Shown here one piece after another: positions 56,137-64,000 of a stretch of 64,000 nucleotides of DNA. The notes beneath the pieces are model-generated. The model did not search any database. It was given only the letters and a program-made list of their open reading frames with translations, and was not told the DNA's origin. Source of the DNA: Capsicum annuum (taxonomy: Eukaryota > Streptophyta > Magnoliopsida > Solanales > Solanaceae); assembly GCF_002878395.1 (NCBI RefSeq), contig NC_061115.1, positions 148,930,105-148,994,104 of the forward strand. The letters run 5' to 3'. Position numbers and translations under genes: made by a program. Positions within the stretch are counted from its first letter, which is position 1, and each line of letters begins with the position of its first letter.

Positions 56137-58166
56137 CTAGTGTCACTTAAGAAATGGCTAGCTCACTTAAATGATTATTTCTTAAGAAGCATTAGTCCCA
56201 CTTAAGCGATACTTTCAAATAGGGTGGGTGTCTTTAAAGTGGAACTTAGCCAGTTAAGTAGCCCAGTGTCGACTTAAGCGATGCCTGGTAATTTATATAC
56301 TCTCTCTCAATTTATTTCACCATTTTTTATACTTTGAGCTTGGGTTCTTGTGTTCTTGTGTTCTTGGTAGATTTATTCCATTTTCAATCTTGGTTAAGTT
56401 CCAAATCCCTATTTCAATTATTTTTCTTTGATTATGTCATTTAAGTCTTGTTAAAACTCGATTTCAAAAGTGAAATTTGGGGATTTTGCCCTGGAAGGCC
56501 CAAATTAGTAAATCTTCAACTGAAACCCCAATTTCAACATATTTTTACTTGAGTTTTGTTCTGTGGGTTCCTTTAATCATGGGTAGTATATTTTTGAATT
56601 AAAATTAGGTTTTACCCTTCTTTTTCAATAACTCATTTTAGGGGTCCGTTCTGACCCCAACTCCATAATAGGTAATATAAGTATCATTGGATTCCTTTTA
56701 ATGCATATATTTTATATTTGTATATTTTAGTTGATTTCGAGTCTATTTATGAAGGGAAGGCTTCATCTTGAAAGGCTTTCAAACTGATTTTCTTTATTCA
56801 AGGTAGGTTATGGCTTAACATTCTTCAAACTAGACTGGTTAGTTAATATTGATATAAATGCATGTTATGGGTGTAGGAACTAATCATAGAAATGGCCTTA
56901 TTTTTGTTTTTTTCCTATGTGGAGGCCTATGTTGTTGTTATTTGGTGGTTTAAAGACATTATTTGTTGTGTGACCATGTGGGATTTTATATGATGTTATT
57001 GGCCTGTTATTTATATAATTTATTATTTTCTTCTTGGTGTAAATTATGTAAGTTGGGACTTATGTGGTATCAATAGCATATTATGGTGTATCTTACTCTA
57101 TTTGTACATGGATTAGGCTGGATCATGGACGATTGGCATATTAAGTGAATTTTAGCTCACATGGTTGGTATATTGGTTGTTTTGGAAATCCTCATTCTTG
57201 TTGGTTGTGAGAATTACATCCTCATATCATATATGTTCATGAAATATTGGTACCACCATGGAAATACTGGCTTTTCTGATAGAAAATATGACATCTTTAA
57301 TGACCCTCTACCAATGTATGTGTCGTAAGAGAAGCTATGGATGTTGAGTTGGTATTATTTATTTGCTTGTATATATATTGATGAACCCACCGTGGGTCCT
57401 ACCTTGTGAGCACATCTCGGTAGGTGTATACATAGGTCGTGCGACAACCTTATGCATTATATTATCTTCATCATCATTGCATTTTTATACATTTGCAGAT
57501 TCGGTGTTGTATTTTGTTCTTTATTTGATATCAATTTATGCTTCTCTCTCATATTTGTATTTGGTATATGTGTGTATTGTAGAACTATTAGTGGATAAGG
57601 TGTGGGCTACCATTTGGGACCTTTTCTAATTACAGGTGACTTGCCCATAGTGTGTATTTTATATACTTTATTTTCTACTTTTCTCAGTTGGCCTATTATA
57701 CCTACTGCATACAAGAGGACCGTACCCATCACTATTGCACCCTTTCAGTTTAGATCTAGGTATAAGTGTATGGCACGATTGCTGATTGAGGCGGTGTTTA
57801 GAGTATTTTTGAGGTAGCAAAGGATATATGGTTCCAGAGTTGATTTAATACCTCCTCTTGTTTAGTTTACATCTTGTTTTGTATTCAGAGACAGATATGT
57901 TCCTTTGGAGTTATCATTTATATTTTTGACTTTGAGATGTACTTAGTTGGTTCTTATACCGTAACACCAGATTTTGGGAGATTTATGTTATCTTGGTACG
58001 TACATTTCCTCTATTATTGTATATGTGTAGTTTGGCTTCTCCTAGAAGCCTTACCTTGGATTTTGGTGTTGTTGTTTTCTTTTCATATTAGTTTGGGTGA
58101 TAGGCTTACTTGTCAAGGCTTTCCACGACAAGTGTCATCATGACCCTTAGTTTTTGGGTTATGACA
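56137..58166 (+). repeat. Tekay 3' LTR, right part
   Basis: Resumes with the cttaagcg array (56140-56290) and matches 6030-7755 and 10158-10533. It ends gggttatgaca. The uninterrupted site of the solo LTR seen in the other copy lies near 57797. The frames at 57363-57629, 57602-57817 and 57874-58143 are AT-rich LTR frames, not genes. Confidence 0.8.
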
Positions 58167-59511
58167 CTAGCCTTGTTCCTTGTGACTGATCTATTTTCAT
58201 CAAGCCTAATTATGTATACCTATTTGGTACCAATCACTATTATATCCTAGGGTGGAGATGCCAGGTTCCATACCTTGCTCCTTTCAAATTGCTTGAGCTC
58301 TTCTTGCATAAATAGTATCCAATCTTCATAAAAAAAAAAAAAGCAACATTCACTTTTTTGGTTCAATCATTGACAATAATGCTTTAAATTTACATAATTT
58401 CTTTAGGCTTGATCTGGTGGTTATTCCATATGTCAGTTCTATGAGAACATTTTCAATACAATGGAACCTTGATACTTGTAACTTTTTAACACCAATCCTA
58501 GTGAAGTTCCAATAGTATTCCCAATGACTTATGCTTGTGTGGTAGGTGAATTAATTTCTTGATTAGTTGTTCCCTTATCATTGTTCCCATCAGATGGAAC
58601 AGATGGCATAACCTATTCCTATAAGTTCTCATCAGTTTAACTTTCATCCTATATATTAGTATTAAGCATTATATTGGACTCAAGAAAAACAACATGCACA
58701 CTTTCTTCAATAGAATTTGTTTTGCTTTGTTTTGTTTAAGACCCTATATGCTTTTCTATATAGTGTGTATATCCTAAGAAGATTCCCTCATTATTTCTAG
58801 CATCAAATTAACCAATATTATCTTTTCCATAATTGTGAATGAAGCATTTATAAACAAAGGAACTAAGATGTGCAATGTTAGGTTTCCTTTAAGCAATTCA
58901 TAGGGAATCCTCTCAAAGAGAGGTATAGACATGCACCTATTCACAATGTATCATCTAATGATTATGGCCTTAGCCTAAATAATTTTGTAAGATTTCCTAT
59001 AATCATCATTGTTCTAGCTATATCATCTAAAGTTTTATTTTTCCTTTCAACTTCTCTACTTTTGCTAAGGTGTCCTATGAGCAAAGAAATTAGGATCTAT
59101 TCCATTAGATGAATAGAATTCAATGAATTTAGCATTTTAAAATTTTGTTACATGATCAGATTTTAATAGAAATAAAGAAAGTACCTAGTTTCTTTTACCT
59201 TTCTTAAAAAATAGAAAACCAAATCAAAGGCATATCATTTAGAAATCAAAAACTGAGTCCAAGTAAACCACAATTAATTATAAACAAAAACACAAACATA
59301 CCTCTTACCTCCTCTACTTCTTACCCTCATTGGTCCACAAAGATTCATATGGGCTAGGTCAAGACACTTGGTTGTACTTACCATGTTCTTTATTTTGAAA
59401 TAAGATCTGACTTGCTTCCCCTTGCATATTCACTACAAATTTTATCATCTTTTAAATTACTTTTAGGCAAGTATATAACTAGGTCCTTAGAATCAAGTAT
59501 GTTTAGTTGTT
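58167..59511 (-). pseudogene. Copia integrase and N-terminal RT, broken (5' half of the split pol)
   Basis: On the minus strand: near 59350-59300 GPMRVRSRGGKRYVCVF, the start of a Sirevirus-like integrase core; further on HLSKSREVERKNKTLDDIAR (about 59080-59020), the conserved VVERKNRTL region; and at the left end EDWILFMQEELKQFERSKVW and RLDENRSVTRNKA (58340-58170), the start of RT. It stops at the Tekay LTR end; the next RT codons are at 5499 downward. Stops and frameshifts are frequent. A poly-A run lies at 58328-58340. Confidence 0.8.
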
Positions 59512-59805
59512 TCAGACTTGCATAACCAAGTCTTTTGTACGAAATAGGGTATCACATTCAATTGCACTAAGACAGGTGAGATTAATACTTGGTACTCCCC
59601 AGACATCATCTTTTTTTACATTTGTATGTCTCTTGGCAGTTAGCATAATTTTCTTTATGTTCAGCTTTTTGACTTTGTACCTTATAGAATTAAAAGTTAC
59701 CTTGTTTTCTTTGTCAAATACTTGAGAGATGCTAAGTCGATTGTGTTTTAATCCATCCACATGATACACTTCTTCCAAAGTTTTCATATATTCCAATCTT
59801 TCCAA
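59512..59805 (-). pseudogene. Copia gag-pre-integrase zinc-binding region remnant
   Basis: A 97-codon frame with LEEVYHVDGLKHNRLSISQV, KENKVTFNS, MLTAKRHTNVKKDDVWGV and LTCLSAIE. This is the region after protease and before integrase in Sirevirus-like copia (DGLKHNLLSISQL). The zinc-binding HHCC part is not clear in the following decayed sequence. Confidence 0.8.
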
Positions 59806-61790
59806 CTCCTATTATTGTACCTTTCTTACCATCTCTATATGACAAAACTCCTCTTTAAATGAGGTAAGTGAAAGAATTTTTTTATCTCAAATCATATGCC
59901 TTGAGTAAGAATTATCCATATATCAATAATGCTTACCTCCTTTCACTTTCACCTATAAAATAGTTTAGGGGTTCGCCTTAGTACTTAGACAAGCTTAGGT
60001 CCTTTCCAATGATCAAATGGATGGCTCAAATTTATTCTTGGCTATGCTAGAAACATATTAGTGTGCCTATTTCTTTTATCAATTTTGAGATCTCTCTTTT
60101 TAATCAAGTTAATATTTTTGTTCATAACTCCATTAGCTTTTTGACATTTAGTGGTGGGATGTCCTTGTTTTCCAAAAAGATAATGTCAATCCTCCATGGA
60201 GATTGTTTCTTTGTGAAAACCCAAACTAGCTTTTCCATTATAAGTTTTGCTTCATAGATGATTCAGTCCAGTAATTTGCTCTTTTTAGATCCAATTTTAT
60301 CCTAGAATTCTCCTGAGTTAGTCTTCTAACTTTTTCCTTTTCATGGTACAGTTCATCTTTCTTATTTAAGTTCATAATTAATCTTTTGATGATCATCATT
60401 AATAACCTTTTTTCCTTTATCATTTATACAGAGCTAGATAATTTTAGACTTTAATGCAAGGATGGTAGAACAATGTTGGTTAATTTGTTCTTTTAGAGTA
60501 AAATTTTATTTCTCAATTCAACATCAACGTACTCATATTTGAGACTAGCAAGATAACTGAGTAACTAATCTCTATCAACGGCTAAGTTATTATAACCATC
60601 AATTAGTGGATTCATCATAACTCCACAAAGATGCAATTTATATTTAAGATCAAGTAGACTTACCTCAAATTTTTCTTATTCTTCAAAATCAGATTCGCCA
60701 ATTTTCATAAATACTGTCTCGTCTTCATTATTAGATTCATCTGAGCTTGATCTCCATGAAAACACCACAAAATGTCTCTTTCGTTTTGAAATTAGATTTT
60801 TTCTTTGGCTTTTGCACCTTTTCATATCTTTCATTCTTCCATTCAATCTCCTATAATAGATAATCTTTAATCATGTAATCTATCTTTTCACATTTGAAAT
60901 ATCCAAACTAAGACTTCTCATTGCAATGATGTCTGCTATCTATTTCTTTTTTGTTATATCCCTTTCCTTTCTTAAAGAACTTCTTAAAATATTTTGATAG
61001 AAATGTCACTTGTTCTTTATCAATGTCAGAATCCTCACTAGTATATGCCTTTAGTAATAGTGACCTATCCTTAGATCATTTCTCCTTTTTTAGGTCATCC
61101 ATATTCATTTCATAGGTTTTTTAAGTTCCCAACCAACTCATCAAGGGTCAGAGTGGTAGTGTACTTTTCTTCTCTTATAGTAGTAACCTTTACATCCCAC
61201 TTAGCTTTTAGAAGAACCCTTAGGACTTTCTCAACTTTTTACTAGGTGGTAATAACTTTTACCATAGATGATAGTTCATTGACCAGGGATGTAAGTCGAG
61301 TGATCATATCTTGCATTGACTCACTCTCCTTTATCTTAAAAGCTCCATATTTAGTGAAAACATAGCAAACCTATACTTTCTCACTTGACTAGTCCCTTCA
61401 TGATGGCCAGTGCATCCCAAATTTTCTTGGTAAAGATAAAATTTGAGATTCTATTATACTCATTAGGACCTAGTTCACAAATAAGAATGTTTTACTCATT
61501 AGGACCTAGTTCACAAATAAGAATATTTTAGACTTTGAATTTTTTTGAGAGAAATGAGATCTTCTAGAGTAAATTCGCTTCTCACTTTCTTCACTTTCTC
61601 TCAATCAATTGTCTTTGTAGGGATTGTTGATCCCTCAGTGGTTCAACCTCATAGATCATGGTTCTCAGCCTAAATGAAGTTCTCCATATGAGCATTCCAC
61701 CCAAATGAGACCCACTAAAAAAGGAGACATAATGGTGGACTGTCCTTCATAGTACCCAATTAGTAGTGCATAATTTATCCTAGATCTTAT
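59806..61790 (-). pseudogene. Copia gag (Sirevirus-like), broken
   Basis: From right to left on the minus strand: GQSTIMSPFFSGSH (near 61720), GPNEYNRISNF and TKKIWDALA (61480-61410), ESESMQDMITRLTSLVNELS (about 61325-61260), LTLDELVGNLKNYEMN (near 61150-61100), a decayed CCHC-type stretch (YFKCEKIDYM near 60895), SSSDESNNEDETVFMKIGES (about 60750-60690) and a coiled-coil frame at 60238-60423 (KKDELYHEKEKVRRL). This is the UBN2-type gag. A 36-base in-frame duplication lies at 61457-61528. Protease should lie near 59900 but I could not read it. Confidence 0.75.
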
Positions 61791-61802
61791 CTTAATAAGA
61801 TA

Positions 61803-61822
61803 CCCTAATCTAATACCAATTG
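61803..61822 (-). promoter_or_regulatory. Decayed primer-binding site of the copia element
   Basis: Minus strand ttggtattagattagggtat, resembling the initiator-Met site ttggtatcagagcc. Confidence 0.5.
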
Positions 61823-62440
61823 ATATTATTCATGACCTATAGTTAAGTTAATTTAAATTAAGAATTTCCCATGTATGATACAGGTTACTTAACATGTTTC
61901 ACCTGAATCAGTAAGAACATAAGTGATGAAAAATTATTTTACGTGAAAAACACTCTGCTCACACAAGGTATAAAATAACACGACATTACATCTACAGGAC
62001 TAACCTAAACATCAATAAATATAATGAGCCTCTCAACAAAAGATTACAAACTTTGTAAACTAAGAAATTATAAATTCTAAGTCCTAACAACACACAAACC
62101 TCCCAAGGTATGTGTTCTCAAGTCTTTGAGTTATCCCAACTTAAAGGCAACAATCCTATTTCAGTTTATAATATACTAAAAATAATAATACATCAATGTT
62201 ATAACTCGATGAACAATTCCTAATACATCAACATAAAATATCTTAGCTAGACTTTGCACTAGGAGTTAAATCTTTAATGTGTTTCTTCATTGTTTAAGAT
62301 GCACTTGAGAAGTTAATTTGTCATTTGACTTATCTACTTTGTAACTATATGAATCACTTTGTAGGATTAATCTTTTATTTAAGAAAAACTCTTTAGAGAG
62401 TTATTCTAAAACACCTAGGCTTGGAACTCTTAGAAAATTT
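61823..62440 (-). repeat. Probable 5' LTR of the copia element
   Basis: By position it should be the 5' LTR on the minus strand, next to the primer site. It is AT-rich with no gene. I cannot find the matching 3' LTR near 4211-4439, so its limits are open. Confidence 0.4.
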
Positions 62441-64000
62441 CCCTTGGTTGAGATTTTTGGGTATGACTCAGGGTACTATTCATACCCTGGGATACGACTT
62501 AAAACCTCCCCTCTCGTATGTTGGATAGACTAGGTTGATAGCACACTTACCAAGGTATGACTTAGCCTTCCCATAGTTGTACATTAGGGTATGAGTCATA
62601 CCCTACCTAGTCGTATAGACTCTTGAGTTAACATAGTTGAAACTATTTTGGGTATGGTTTGAGGATATGGTTTAAGGTACCAATCATACCCTTGGATATG
62701 AGTCAATCTTTGTTAGTCATACCTTGGACAATTTAGGATTCTATGGTGAGGCCTAGGGTACAAGTTAGGGTACCGCTCGTACCTTAGGATACGGCTCGTA
62801 TGGGGTGGTCGTACCCCCTGGGTCCAACTTTTATAGCTTTTAGCTGAGGACATATTAGACATTTTCCATACCTAAACCCTTATAACCCATAACCCTTAAC
62901 CTCATTTGGCCCTTCATTCTTCAAATATTATAGATCAAAACACATAGAAATCCTCTCCAAAACTTCTCTCTCAACATTAAAGCTAGGGTTTCAATAGGTG
63001 TCCTCCTAGATACTTGAAGACCAAGAATCCATCAGTGAATCACATTGTATAAGTCATGTATCTCTTTCCTTATTGTTAGTTTGAAAATATCATGTGTTTG
63101 AACATTGATTTTGATTCTTAAATGGTGGTTTAGAAATGTAAATGTTAAGGGTTTTTAATGCAAATTATGGGTATTGTTTAATTTTGATTTAAATGATGTT
63201 TTCACATGTTCTTGGTAATGGTTTGCATATGTGGGTACTTGTTGATTTTTGTTTAATGCATGGGTCATGGGTAACCCTAATCTTAATGGATTTTACCTTG
63301 GTTTTGGACTTGTTAAAGGTGTGCCCACAAGGTATTTGTGAAAATATTTAAAGGAAATCTATAGTCACATGTTAATGGTGTATTGAACTAAGGCAATGTA
63401 TAAATAAGTATGAATAGTTTACAAATGATTTAGTAAAGGCCTTGTTGGCTGTGAAATGGTAAATGGAAACCTTGGTGGTTCAATTGATTAAAAGGAGGTG
63501 CAAGTCCCTAAACCTTGGGTTAATGAGTGTCTTTGTTGGACGATAGTCTAGAGCCCCAAAATCATATAAATGGTTGATTGACTAAGATAATGGCATGTGT
63601 ATACTTGCAAGTAGTGTTGGTATGGCGATACCAATGAAATGACTTCAGTAAGAAAATGACTAAATGGTTGGTTGTGTGTGAATGGTTTTTAAATTTGGCT
63701 TTAAAGTGGGATGTTGAATCGAGTCATAAAAAGTGGAGGTCCCGAGGGGACCAAAGCTTGAAACTCACAATTTTGCCAGGTGTGAGTTTTTATCATGATG
63801 ACCATGCATGATCTTACACTTATATTTTGTAGATGTACTGGTCATCTCAAGTTTTTCTCTGGCTTATGTGGCAACACATGCAGGGGAACTTTCAGCAGGA
63901 GGCACTATCCCCATATATCCTATGGGTAAATTTATATCGGAAAGGCTATACATCCCAAGTTAATGATTTCAAACCTCACGTTAATCTCGTTCCTTATCCC
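62441..64000 (+). repeat. Plus-strand LTR related to the solo LTR, cut by the window end
   Basis: The region 62455-62820 carries the tacgactcatacc motif array, followed near 62930-63010 by a leader-like stretch with ctctctcaacattaaagcta and then sequence resembling the reverse complement of 9600-8900 (for example catatgtgggtacttg near 63225 against catatgtgggtgcttg). It has only about one copy of the ggttaaagtcc unit that forms a 14-copy array in the solo LTR. Confidence 0.6.
62455..62820 (+). repeat. tacgactcatacc motif array in U3
   Basis: More than ten degenerate copies of gtatgactcatacc-like words and their near reverse complements (ggatacgac, gggtatgag, gtcataccc). Confidence 0.65.

Larger units (their letters stand above)
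5500..58166 (+). mobile_element. Tekay/Del-like Ty3/Gypsy element, fragmented by nested insertions
   Basis: The two LTRs begin with nearly identical sequence (tgtaatgactt at 5500 and 48429) and end near gtgataagtgcc..cacgaaa (10533) and gacaagtgtcat..tatgaca (58166). A decayed iMet-type primer site and a leader block follow the first LTR, then gag at 10742-12050. The integrase C-terminus and chromovirus-type tail at 47717-48428 lie directly before the second LTR. Protease, RT, RNase H and most of integrase are gone from the window; elements F, E and C occupy that space. The whole unit lies inside a minus-strand copia RT. I cannot see a clean 5-base target duplication (cttgt on the left, ctagc on the right). 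Confidence 0.75.

Noticed and set aside
1..64000. tRNA, rRNA or endogenous pararetrovirus genes
   Set aside because: Only short tRNA-complementary primer sites were found; no cloverleaf, no rRNA motif, and no movement-protein or coat-protein type sequence was seen.

Overview
This window is plant nuclear heterochromatin and contains no host gene that I can support. It is AT-rich and eukaryotic, and every recognisable coding remnant is a decayed LTR retrotransposon: Ty3/Gypsy of the Tekay/Del-like and Athila/Tat-like types, plus a Ty1/Copia element of Sirevirus-like type. The mix, with 2-3 kb LTRs and deep nesting, suggests a large-genome dicot, perhaps Solanaceae such as pepper; the species is a guess. 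No tRNA, rRNA, CRISPR or intact host gene was seen.

Layout by nesting level. The outermost layer is a minus-strand copia element. Its RT end and RNase H lie at 4440-5499, and its gag, integrase and start of RT lie at 58167-61822. A plus-strand Tekay-like gypsy (5500-58166) splits it inside RT. That gypsy keeps its 5' LTR (5500-10533, itself hit by a 2.4 kb minus-strand solo LTR with a near-perfect TSD), a broken gag (10742-12050), an integrase tail (47717-48428) and a 3' LTR (48429-48689 plus 56137-58166). Other elements replace its middle: a minus-strand LTR (F: 12051-12105 and 39829-42395), an Athila-like gag-protease element (E: 13802-39828, preceded by a second copy of its own 3' interior), and a minus-strand non-autonomous element (C: 42396-47716). 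Its 3' LTR is broken by an Athila-like element with gag and RT (D: 48790-56136), also preceded by a copy of its own 3' tail. Inside E's 3' LTR sits a minus-strand non-coding element with 3 kb LTRs (outer LARD, 21204-39610, TSD tccaa). Inside that sits a plus-strand non-coding element with 2.8 kb LTRs (inner LARD, 26795-36266, TSD acaac).

Edges. Bases 1-4210 are LTR sequence that looks like a chimera of two LTR families seen elsewhere in the window. Bases 62441-64000 are a plus-strand LTR related to the solo LTR at 7756-10157.

How the parts relate. The coding capacity is scattered and broken, but non-coding signals recur between families. Tekay and the two LARDs share a leader block just after the primer-binding site. 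Elements C, D and E share a block about 250-600 bases upstream of the 3' LTR. All families have a GAGGAYGA-like box before the polypurine tract. Most LTRs carry a family-specific, GC-rich short-motif array just upstream of the TATA box. These shared signals fit a set of non-autonomous elements (both LARDs, C, E) that used proteins from autonomous relatives. Element C also carries a decayed reading frame of about 360 codons with Cys/His motifs that I do not recognise as a named family.
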